DNA from: DASSFZ01 sp036514635
GTDB taxonomy: Bacteria > Chloroflexota > Anaerolineae > Fen-1058
DNA length: 47,011 nt
Reading direction: 5' to 3'
NCBI GenBank assembly: GCA_036514635.1
Contig: DATBWU010000239.1
Location: 1-47,011, forward strand
Part shown: piece by piece, positions 40,319 to 47,011 of the stretch
How the letters are laid out: each line of letters begins with the position of its first letter
Numbering within the stretch: position 1 is the stretch's first letter
Notes under the pieces: generated by a model
Database searches by the model: none
What the model saw: the letters and a program-made list of their open reading frames with translations, nothing else
What the model was told of the DNA's origin: nothing
Position numbers and translations under genes: made by a program

Positions 40319-41056
40319 GTGATCAGATTGCTCCTCGTCGAAGACAACAAAGCCCTGCGCGGCGCGATGAAGTCAGGCCTGGAAGATACCGGCCAGGTGG
40401 ACGTGATCGCCGCGACGGACACGGGCGAAGAGGCCGTCGCGCTGGCCGCCGCCGATCTGCCTGACGCGATCTTGATGGATGTGCAGCTCGCCGGGCCGAT
40501 GAACGGGGTGCAAGCCGCAACCGCGATCCGGCGCGAAGTCCCCCGCCTGCCGGTCGTCTTTTACTCGATTCAGGACGACGAGCGTTTTTACCGGGACTTC
40601 CTCGCCTCGGGTATCCTGACCCACTATGCCTACGTCCGCAAGAGCAACTACCTGCTGCCGCACATGGTCATCCCGTTGCTGCGTGACGCGATCGCCGGGC
40701 GCAGTTTCGTCGATCCGGAGATCGAGCGCCGCGTGCAGGAAGTGCGGCTGAAGGCCGAGGACTCGCCGTTGGACTTGCTGGAGCCGAACGAGCGCGAAGT
40801 GGTCAGGCTGCTGGCGCAGGGCATGACCAACGAGCAGATCGCCGCGCGGCTGGGCTTCCACGATCGGCGCGCGGTCAGCCGCACGAACGGCCAGATTTAC
40901 GCGGCGTGGGGACTGGCCAATACGGCCGAAGACGAAAAGACCGCTCGCGCGCGGGCCACGCTGATCTACAACACCGGGCGGATGATCATCTGGAGCCAGG
41001 ATGGCACGCCCCGCGTGCGCGATGCGCGTGGCGAGTGGATCCCCTTGTACGAGTGA
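40319..41056 (+). CDS. Response regulator with LuxR-like HTH
   Basis: This 245-residue regulator starts at GTG 40319 (VIRLLLVEDNKALRGAMKSG) with GGGTGG upstream; an ATG 33 nt earlier lies in repeat words. The receiver has Asp54 in ILMDVQLAGPMNG. The C-terminal HTH reads LEPNEREVVRLLAQGMTNEQ then IAARLGFHDRRAVSRTNGQI, like LuxR/NarL regulators with a longer tail (WSQDGTPRVRDARGEWIPLY). The sensor kinase that follows, 10 nt downstream, is its evident partner. A good promoter lies at 40049. Confidence 0.9.
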   Translation: MIRLLLVEDNKALRGAMKSGLEDTGQVDVIAATDTGEEAVALAAADLPDAILMDVQLAGPMNGVQAATAIRREVPRLPVVFYSIQDDERFYRDFLASGILTHYAYVRKSNYLLPHMVIPLLRDAIAGRSFVDPEIERRVQEVRLKAEDSPLDLLEPNEREVVRLLAQGMTNEQIAARLGFHDRRAVSRTNGQIYAAWGLANTAEDEKTARARATLIYNTGRMIIWSQDGTPRVRDARGEWIPLYE

Positions 41057-41066
41057 AGGTTGACCC

Positions 41067-43169
41067 TTGTCCCAGCTCCGAATTCTGTTCGACTTCTTCG
41101 TCATCGTCGGCGCGCAGACGCTGTCGCTGTTCAACACCGTCATGCTGTTGTGGCTGGGGTTGACGGTGCTCCTCACCGGCAACCGCCGCCGGCCGGCGAC
41201 GATCGCCGGTTGCGCCGGTCTGCTGCTCGGCGCAGTCTTCTTCGGCGGGCACACGTTGATCCTCACCGCCGCGTCGAGCACGGCCATCGTCGTCGCCTGG
41301 CGCGTGATGTGGGTCGTGGCTATCGCCGCACCGTATTTCTGGAGCCTGTCGATCTTCTATTACTCCGGCAACCCGAACGCGGGCCGTTGGGTGCGGCGCA
41401 TCCTCACGACGGCCCTGGCGCTCTTACTGGTGCTGTTCGTCATCAGCCCCTTGCCGTCGTTCTACGAATTTGCCCTCGCGCAGAACCTCCAGCCGATCAT
41501 CGCCGTGGCGTACGTGCCGTATCTGTTTCTGTGCTTCACCCTGCCGCTGATCGCGCTGCGACGGCCTCGGACGATACCGTCATACCCTCACACCGAGATC
41601 GGGCAAAGCGGCCCACCGTCCGATCGCTTCCGCCAGGCGCGGCCGTGGCTGCTGGGCGCGGCCTCGATGCTGGCGCTATCCGTGATCGCCTTTGCCTACA
41701 CGGCTTATACAATCATCCCGCGCGCGATTCCCATCAGCACCAACCTGACGCCCGACGTGTTCCGCGAAATCTACATCGCCGACGGTCTGATCGCGGGCCT
41801 CATCGCCGTGGCGATCGTCCTGCTCGGACGCGCGGTGATGTCGAACAATGTGTTGCTCGAGCAAGTGCAGTCAAGCCGGGGGTTCTTTGCGCGCTGGCGC
41901 ACCGTCGTCGTGTTGTTGAGCGCCGGATCGTTCTTGATCACCTTTCTGTACAACACGCCCATCCGCCCGATTTACAGTCTGCTGCTGACGACGATACTGG
42001 CCGTCGTGGCGTATGTGCTGTTCAACTGGCGGCAGCACGTCGAGCGACAGGACTTCATGGATCGCCTGCGCCCTTTCGTGTCGAGCCTGCGTCTGGAGGA
42101 AAGATTATTCTCACCTGACGCGAGCGACAGTTGGAGCGAAGCGCGCGATCTGTTCGATGCGCTGTGCCGCGATGCGCTGCAGACTGAGCGTGCCACGCTC
42201 CAGTTCGATGCGCCGTCCCCGCCCCCTGGCGGCGGGGCAAGCGGGCCGCGCCGCCTCGACTATCGCTGGCAGCCGGCGCACGATGCGGTTCTGTCCACCG
42301 CGCCGTTTCGCGCGAACGGCTGGGTCCGGCTCGATGCCGATCACTGGCTGTGGCCGTTATCCGATTCGCGAGGCCCGATCGGGCGACTCGTCCTCGGCCC
42401 AAAGTTCGGCGCGATGGAATATACGGCGCAAGAATTGCAAGTGGCTGGGGCCTGCGCCGAGCGCATCCTCGACGCGCTGGCCGGCGAGCAGATCGCGCGG
42501 CTGGCATTGAGTCTGCTGCGCCATCGCATCGCCGAAGTGCAGGTGATGAGCGCGCAGCACAAGCGCGTGCTGCACGACGATATTCTGCCGCAGATTCACC
42601 TGGCGCTGCTGCGGATCGAGTCGCTGCGGAGGAAACCGGCGGACTGGGAATCGAGTCTGGACGAAGTAGCGAGCGAGTTGACGCAGACGCACCAGCGTCT
42701 CTCGGCGCTCGTGCGCGAGATGGGCAATGCGGTTCCGACGCGACTGGAAAGCGAAGGGTTGGTCGCCGCGCTCCACAGCGCATTGATGCACGACTTCCGT
42801 GACAGCTTCGACGCCATCGACTGGCGCGCCGATCCGGCGGCCGGGGAGTCTGCGCGCCGCTTGCCGTTATTCGTTGGCGAAGTCGTCTTCTACGCGACGC
42901 AAGAGGCGATCCGCAACGCAGCCCGGCACGCGCGCGGCGATGATCCCACTCGGAAGCTGCGGCTGAGCGTCGCCGTCGATGGCGCGCCGGGCTTGACGAT
43001 CGCCGTCAGCGACGATGGCGTGGGACGTTCCGCTGGCGGCGCGACCACCAGCGCGGGCAGCGGCCTGTTGTTCCACAGTACAATGATGGCCGTCGTCGGT
43101 GGCACGCTCATTGTGTCCGAGCGGGCGAGTGGGGGCACGCAGGTTACCATCGAACTGCCACAGGTTTAG
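41067..43169 (+). CDS. Multi-pass sensor histidine kinase (NarX/DesK-like core)
   Basis: This 700-residue kinase starts at TTG 41067 with GAAGG upstream. About seven to eight helices fill residues 10-320, including VMLLWLGLTVLL and RTVVVLLSAGSFLITFLY. A weakly conserved GAF-like region spans about 325-480. The HisKA_3-like dimerisation segment has His503 in KRVLHDDILPQIHLALL. HATPase_c has AIRNAARHA and VSDDGVGRS, with GSGLLFHSTM. It pairs with the upstream regulator. Its stop TAG (43167-43169) uses the first base of a MITE. Confidence 0.9.
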   Translation: MSQLRILFDFFVIVGAQTLSLFNTVMLLWLGLTVLLTGNRRRPATIAGCAGLLLGAVFFGGHTLILTAASSTAIVVAWRVMWVVAIAAPYFWSLSIFYYSGNPNAGRWVRRILTTALALLLVLFVISPLPSFYEFALAQNLQPIIAVAYVPYLFLCFTLPLIALRRPRTIPSYPHTEIGQSGPPSDRFRQARPWLLGAASMLALSVIAFAYTAYTIIPRAIPISTNLTPDVFREIYIADGLIAGLIAVAIVLLGRAVMSNNVLLEQVQSSRGFFARWRTVVVLLSAGSFLITFLYNTPIRPIYSLLLTTILAVVAYVLFNWRQHVERQDFMDRLRPFVSSLRLEERLFSPDASDSWSEARDLFDALCRDALQTERATLQFDAPSPPPGGGASGPRRLDYRWQPAHDAVLSTAPFRANGWVRLDADHWLWPLSDSRGPIGRLVLGPKFGAMEYTAQELQVAGACAERILDALAGEQIARLALSLLRHRIAEVQVMSAQHKRVLHDDILPQIHLALLRIESLRRKPADWESSLDEVASELTQTHQRLSALVREMGNAVPTRLESEGLVAALHSALMHDFRDSFDAIDWRADPAAGESARRLPLFVGEVVFYATQEAIRNAARHARGDDPTRKLRLSVAVDGAPGLTIAVSDDGVGRSAGGATTSAGSGLLFHSTMMAVVGGTLIVSERASGGTQVTIELPQV

Positions 43170-43247
43170 AGCCTGTCTGAAAAGTTGCTCGAAGCCCGCG
43201 TCTCGCGGTTGACAGAGCACCGTATTTTGAGGTTTTCAGACAGCCTC
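43169..43247. mobile_element. MITE family A, copy 2 (79 bp)
   Basis: GAGCCTGTCTGAAAAG (43169-43184) faces GTTTTCAGACAGCCTC at the right end (43247). The flanks TTA (43166-43168) and TTA (43248-43250) form a 3-bp TNA duplication. The first G of the element completes the stop codon TAG of the sensor kinase. The interior (TTGCTCGAAGCCCGCGTCTC) is shared with 46693-46712. Confidence 0.8.
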
Positions 43248-43357
43248 TTAGATCCACGAAGGGCACGAAGAACCACAGCCTCCAGCTGAGTCTCCAGCCG
43301 CGTTCCCCACACTCGTGTTATACTTTACCCGGTAACGCTCCCACGAGGATACCCAAC

Positions 43358-44983
43358 ATGCCCCAAGACTTTTTGTGGTGGCGCGATGGCGTCATCTACC
43401 AGATTTATCCACGTTCGTTCGCCGACTCGAACGGCGACGGCGTCGGCGATCTGCGCGGCATTCGCTCGCGTCTCGACTACCTGCGCGATTTGGGCGTCGA
43501 CGCGATCTGGCTCAGCCCGATCTACCCCTCGCCGATGAAGGACTTCGGTTACGACGTGGCCGACTACTGCAGCGTCGATCCGGTCTTCGGCGCACTGGCC
43601 GACTTCGACGACCTGCTGCGCCAGGCGCACGCGCGCGGCATCCGCGTGATCCTGGACATGGTCATGAACCATACCTCGGATCAGCACCCGTGGTTCATCG
43701 AATCGCGATCGAGCCGCGACAATCCCAAGCGTGACTGGTACATCTGGCGCGATCCGAGTCCTTCGCGCCGCCCGTGGAACAGGCACGGCGGCCCGCCGAA
43801 CAACTGGGCCTCCGTCTTCGGCGGCAGCGCGTGGGAGTTCGATGCGAAGACCGGCCAGTCTTACCTGCACCTGTTCGTTCCCGGCCAGCCCGACCTGAAC
43901 TGGCGCAACCCGGAAGTGAAGCAAGCCCTGTTCGACGCCTGCCGTTTCTGGCTCGATCGCGGCGTGGATGGCTTCCGGCTCGACGTGGCGCACATGTTTT
44001 ACAAGCACCCCGACCTGCCGGACGCCCCGCCCAAACTTGGGCTGCGCGGCTTCGATCGCCAGCATCACTTTTACTATGAACACCTGCCGGAAACGCACAC
44101 GTTGTGGAAAGAGTTTCGCCGGCTGCTCGACGAGTATTCTGAGCGCGCGGCGGTGGGCGAGGTGGCGCCGGACGCTGCCGCGGATTATTACGGCAACGGC
44201 AATGACGAATTGCACCTGGCTTTCAACTTCAGCCCGATGGGCCTGCCGTGGAATCCGCGCGCGATTCAGCGCGCCGTGGTAAACCACGAAGCGCGACTGC
44301 CGGCCGGCGCGTGGCCGTGCTGGGTGTTGAGCAATCACGATGTCACGCGGCACATCAGCCGTTGGGGATCGGGCGCGCTCGGCGATGCACGCGCCCGTGT
44401 CGCCGCGACGCTGCTGCTCACGCTGCGCGGCACGCCGTTCACGTATTACGGCGAAGAGATCGGTATGCGCCAGGCGAACATCCCGCGCGCCGAGATTGTC
44501 GATCCGCCCGGCAAGCGTTACTGGCCGTTCTACAAGGGCCGCGACGGCTGCCGGACGCCGATGCATTGGAACGACGGCCCGCACGGCGGTTTCGGCGCAG
44601 GCAAGCCGTGGCTGCGCCTGAGCCGCGACGTGGATCGCATCAACGTTCAGCGCCAACAGGGCGAGCCGGAATCACTGCTCAATTTTTACCGCCGCCTGAT
44701 TGCACTGCGGCGCAGTAACCCCGCCTTGCAGCGTGGCTCTTTCCGCGCGCTCATCGATCGCCCGAGCGACGTTATGGCTTACCTGCGCGAGGTTGAGGGG
44801 CAGGCGGCGCTGATCTGCCTGAACTTTGCCTCGGATGAGGCGAAATTCGATCTGCGGCTGGCCGGTGGAGGTGAATGGCGGGCGCTGTCGTCCAGCGTCA
44901 CGCACAGTGGCGAGGGAATGAAGGTCACTGGCGAGATGACGCTATATCCGAACGAGGCGCTGGTGCTGGGGCGCACAGCGTAA
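43358..44983 (+). CDS. GH13 alpha-glucosidase/oligo-1,6-glucosidase-like
   Basis: This 541-residue cytosolic alpha-amylase-family enzyme has GH13 motifs: GVIYQIYPRSFADSNGDGVG, DMVMNHTSDQHPWF, nucleophile Asp209 in GFRLDVAHMF, acid/base Glu268 in AAVGEVAPD, and Asp328 in LSNHDVTR. YYGEEIGM and RDGCRTPMHWN are typical of alpha-glucosidases, oligo-1,6-glucosidases and trehalose-6-phosphate hydrolases, so exact specificity is open. TATACT at 43319 is a likely -10 box and GAGGAT precedes the ATG. It could work with malQ in maltodextrin breakdown. Confidence 0.94.
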   Translation: MPQDFLWWRDGVIYQIYPRSFADSNGDGVGDLRGIRSRLDYLRDLGVDAIWLSPIYPSPMKDFGYDVADYCSVDPVFGALADFDDLLRQAHARGIRVILDMVMNHTSDQHPWFIESRSSRDNPKRDWYIWRDPSPSRRPWNRHGGPPNNWASVFGGSAWEFDAKTGQSYLHLFVPGQPDLNWRNPEVKQALFDACRFWLDRGVDGFRLDVAHMFYKHPDLPDAPPKLGLRGFDRQHHFYYEHLPETHTLWKEFRRLLDEYSERAAVGEVAPDAAADYYGNGNDELHLAFNFSPMGLPWNPRAIQRAVVNHEARLPAGAWPCWVLSNHDVTRHISRWGSGALGDARARVAATLLLTLRGTPFTYYGEEIGMRQANIPRAEIVDPPGKRYWPFYKGRDGCRTPMHWNDGPHGGFGAGKPWLRLSRDVDRINVQRQQGEPESLLNFYRRLIALRRSNPALQRGSFRALIDRPSDVMAYLREVEGQAALICLNFASDEAKFDLRLAGGGEWRALSSSVTHSGEGMKVTGEMTLYPNEALVLGRTA

Positions 44984-44996
44984 TTAGAAAAGGGCA

Positions 44997-45023
44997 GCTC
45001 TTTCGGGTTGACCGGGAAAGAGC
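44997..45023 (+). terminator. Hairpin after the GH13 gene
   Basis: GCTCTTTC (44997-45004) pairs with GAAAGAGC (45016-45023). It is followed by a palindromic core copy up to about 45115 (CTCACCGCAAAGGCGCG to TTTGCGTCTTCGCGGTTC). Confidence 0.45.
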
Positions 45024-45147
45024 CTCACCGCAAAGGCGCGACCCCACAAAAGAACGCGGGGCAGGCGAACGCAAAGTCTTTGAAAACCTTGGCGCCCTTT
45101 GCGTCTTCGCGGTTCAATTCCCGCCAAAGCCGGGAGAGCCAAAAGGG

Positions 45148-45426
45148 TCAAGCCACCATCCGCGTCGGCGCGATGGGCGAGTCGTCCCACAAGCCGGCGA
45201 CTTCCGGCTGCTGCATCAACTCGTCTACCTTCGCGTTGGCGCGCAGCACGCCGCGAACGATTACGGTGACGTGAGGGGAATCGCCAGCCGCGCCCATTGG
45301 CACAGCGCGGTAGGCGGGATCCACAACGAAGCCGAGTCGCTCCCAGCCGCGCGCGATGGCAAGCGCCTGCTCAGGAGGCGACTCGCGCTCGAGCTTCACT
45401 TCCAGTAGAACGCGCCGCTCGACCAT
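45148..45426 (-). CDS. Hypothetical 92-residue protein
   Basis: It begins MVERRVLLEVKLERESPPEQ and alternates strands and helices (RLGFVVDPAYRAVPM, HVTVIVRGVLRANAKVDELM), ending WDDSPIAPTRMVA. The pattern loosely resembles a small ferredoxin-like or propeptide-like alpha/beta fold; I do not name it. Its start overlaps the stop of the REC-Roadblock gene by one base (TGATG), so the two are translationally coupled and probably functionally linked. Confidence 0.7.
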   Translation of the reverse strand: MVERRVLLEVKLERESPPEQALAIARGWERLGFVVDPAYRAVPMGAAGDSPHVTVIVRGVLRANAKVDELMQQPEVAGLWDDSPIAPTRMVA

Positions 45427-46472
45427 CAGTGGCTCGAATCGTCCAGGTTCTTTAACAGGCCCATCTGCATCGCCTGCTCGAATGACAGTGTTTGCGTTTC
45501 GCCGGCTTCCTCGGGCGGCGGCGCGTCGAAGAGCTTGTCGAGTTTCTGAGCCATCTCCTGTCGCATCGCGGTCTGATCCATTTGCTCCACCGGCTTGCCC
45601 GACTCTTTCTGCACCTCGGCGGCGGCGCGCTGGACAATCGCATCGATCTCCGTCGCCGCCTCTTTGGCGTACAGCCAGACCACGCCCTGCTTCGTGCCCT
45701 TCGGCACGACAATCACCAGGAACAGTCCCTTGCCCAGGCCGGTGGTGTACACGCTCATGCGCTGGCCTTCCAGGTAATTCATGGCAAAGCCGTCGCCTTC
45801 ACCCAACAGCGTGGCGAGCTGATCCGTCATCGACCGGCCACCCATGATCAGCGAGGAGAGCGCCTGCAGGTCTTTGTTGGCGACCAGGCCCTTCGCCGCG
45901 ATGACGTAGCCGGCTTCTTCGATGAGCAGCACCGACTCGGCGCTCGATTGCGCCCGCAGCTTGGACAGCGCGTTCTCGATCTTTTCGAGGTCCTCGCGCG
46001 AGAAGATGTACACGCGCGACGGCTTCGCGCCGGGGCCGGTCGCCTCACTCGCGGCGACCGCCGGCGCGCCCACGGAGGTTTCGGCGGCAGCGCGCGCTCG
46101 CGATTTCTTCACTTCGCGCTTCACCACTTCCAACACTTCGTCGATCGAGAACGGCTTCTTGAGATAATCGGCGATGCCGGCGCGCATGGCTTTGATCACG
46201 TCGTCCATATCGCCGAAGCCGCTGAGGATGACGATCGACGTATAGGGTGTGCGCTCCTTCACCTTGTCGATCAAGTCCATGCCGCTCATGCCACTCATTT
46301 TGAGATCGGTGATGATCAGGTCGAACTGGTTGGAATCCATGATCTGCAGCGCGCGCTCACCGCTGGGCGCGGTGCGCACGCTGTAGCCCGACGTGCTCAG
46401 CACGTCGCTCAGGGCCTTGCAAATTTGCGGCGCATCGTCCACCACGAGCACCGATCCGGCTGTGTCTGCCAT
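45426..46472 (-). CDS. Response regulator fused to a Roadblock/LC7 domain
   Basis: This 348-residue protein has a receiver at residues 1-120 with pocket DD (12-13), phospho-acceptor Asp56 in LIITDLKMSG, and KKPF. After an Ala-rich linker, residues about 165-280 form a Roadblock/LC7 fold (SVLLIEEAGYVIAAKGLVAN, SSLIMGGRSMTDQLATLLGE, GKGLFLVIVVP). The tail is acidic and coiled. Roadblock domains bind small GTPases, as MglB does with MglA. No GTPase gene is in the window. AGGAGAAGGGG lies before the ATG. Confidence 0.9.
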   Translation of the reverse strand: MADTAGSVLVVDDAPQICKALSDVLSTSGYSVRTAPSGERALQIMDSNQFDLIITDLKMSGMSGMDLIDKVKERTPYTSIVILSGFGDMDDVIKAMRAGIADYLKKPFSIDEVLEVVKREVKKSRARAAAETSVGAPAVAASEATGPGAKPSRVYIFSREDLEKIENALSKLRAQSSAESVLLIEEAGYVIAAKGLVANKDLQALSSLIMGGRSMTDQLATLLGEGDGFAMNYLEGQRMSVYTTGLGKGLFLVIVVPKGTKQGVVWLYAKEAATEIDAIVQRAAAEVQKESGKPVEQMDQTAMRQEMAQKLDKLFDAPPPEEAGETQTLSFEQAMQMGLLKNLDDSSH

Positions 46473-46488
46473 ACCCCTTCTCCTGCTT

Positions 46489-46622
46489 GGTAGTGGTAAA
46501 GAAGTAAGTGATAGCGGGTTTCACCGCCGAGAGCGCAGAGTGCGCCGAGCCTGATTTCGCGGAAAATCTCTGCGTCCTCTGCGTACTCTGCGGTGGGCAT
46601 CACTTACCATGTAACCACTACC
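46489..46622. mobile_element. MITE-like element, family D (about 134 bp)
   Basis: The left end has GGTAGTGGT then GTAAGTGAT; the right end mirrors this as ATCACTTAC then ACCACTACC, with six unmatched bases in the middle of each arm. The interior is the palindromic core (TTTCACCGCCGAGAGCGCAG to CTCTGCGGTGG). It sits directly upstream of the ribosome-binding site of the REC-Roadblock gene. I found no clear target duplication. Confidence 0.55.
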
Positions 46623-46677
46623 CTCCCACTTTTCCTCCGGAACACCGGCGCGCCAACCCTTTGCGCTGCGCGGCGAG

Positions 46678-46975
46678 GAGCCTGCCTGAAGAGTTGCTCG
46701 AAGCCCGCGTCTCGCGGGCGTCCACTCCGCGAACAGCGCGCGGAGCGCAACCCCCCCGTGCTTTGCACGCGAGGGCACGTCAGCCGCGAGGGCGCGGTGG
46801 ACAGAGCACCGTAAGCGGGTCACCGCGATGGCCTTTTAGAGCCTGTCTGAAAAGCCGCCAGATTAACCGCCAAGACACAACCCCCTGAAGGGGGCAAGCG
46901 ACACAAAGAAACACCAAGAAAACTTGGAGAGGCTTGGCGTCTTGGTGACTTGGTGGTGAGTTTTAAGACAGTCTC
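46678..46975. mobile_element. Composite of MITE family A ends
   Basis: A diverged left end (GAGCCTGCCTGAAGAGTTGC, 46678) and a second left end in the same orientation (GAGCCTGTCTGAAAAG, 46839) are followed by one right end (TAAGACAGTCTC, ending 46975). The interior of the first matches copy 2. The segment after the second carries CCGCCAAGACACAA to GGCGTCTTGGTGACTTGGTG, another palindromic core variant. The flanks do not give matching duplications, consistent with rearrangement. Confidence 0.6.
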
Positions 46976-47011
46976 TAAGATCCGGCGGTCGTGATCGCCC
47001 GCAGCGCGATG
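46975..47011 (-). CDS. Possible 3' end of a minus-strand gene
   Basis: Read on the minus strand from the window edge, one frame gives IALRAITTAGS and then TAG (46977-46975). The G of that stop is the end base of a family A element, as at the sensor kinase. Only 11 codons are visible, so coding status rests mainly on this analogy. Confidence 0.3.
   Translation of the reverse strand, partial: IALRAITTAGS

Noticed and set aside
1..47011. tRNA or rRNA genes, phage or conjugation genes
   Set aside because: I saw none on either strand; a covariance-model scan would be needed to exclude a tRNA fully.

Overview
The window is GC-rich bacterial chromosome with no phage, plasmid or rRNA/tRNA signal. 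It looks like a member of the Chloroflexota (possibly Anaerolineae). That is inferred from paired ArsA/Get3-type ATPases, very large multi-GAF hybrid kinases, a GAF-PAS adenylate cyclase, a REC-Roadblock protein and a B12-dependent methionine system under a SAM-I riboswitch. No marker gene fixes the lineage. Several promoters fit TTGACA-N16/17-TATAAT closely.

Layout: (1) 35-2775: two ArsA/Get3-like ATPases with a frameshifted HicA and an intact HicB between them, and a small protein at the end. (2) 2843-6333, minus strand: malQ, a Nudix CoA-pyrophosphatase-like hydrolase, an OmpR/PhoB-type response regulator and RidA, separated by repeat-filled gaps. (3) 6510-13799: a signalling operon with overlapping stops and starts, holding an HTH/pseudo-receiver protein, a 42-residue membrane peptide, a single receiver, a 1688-residue six-GAF hybrid kinase and a REC-REC-Hpt protein. 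(4) 13993-20278: a class V aminotransferase, an FHA protein, a MaoC-like hydratase and a membrane adenylate cyclase, with several small non-autonomous transposon-like elements between them. (5) 20471-29797: an ATP-grasp-like protein, a TldE/PmbA-like protein, an HExxH protein, a class A penicillin-binding protein, a HAD hydrolase, a sensor kinase and a CxxC/CxxC protein. (6) 29784-38595: promoter, SAM-I riboswitch, terminator and metH; an RHH/PIN toxin-antitoxin pair; an esterase; a PIG-L deacetylase; a homocysteine methyltransferase/MTHFR fusion. The fusion can make 5-methyl-THF for MetH. (7) 38599-46472: membrane proteins, a LuxR-type regulator with its 7TM-like kinase, a GH13 alpha-glucosidase and a REC-Roadblock protein.

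The most unusual content is the repeat landscape. At least five families of short inverted-repeat elements are present. One 124-bp family has two copies, each with a perfect 8-bp target duplication, and one of these copies is nested inside another element. A second family abuts the stop codon of its neighbour at three sites. Arrays of short words (GTTGGATAG, ATTCTACATTCTGC, AGCGAATC, CAGTGATCA and others) fill intergenic gaps, supply stop codons that give three unrelated proteins the same Val-Gly end, and build at least one terminator. Related sequences also occur in frame inside metH (three times), a penicillin-binding protein and an aminotransferase, and inside the P3 stem of the SAM-I riboswitch.

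Coordinates, motifs and repeat arms were read by eye. Family names rest on recognised motifs, not on database searches.
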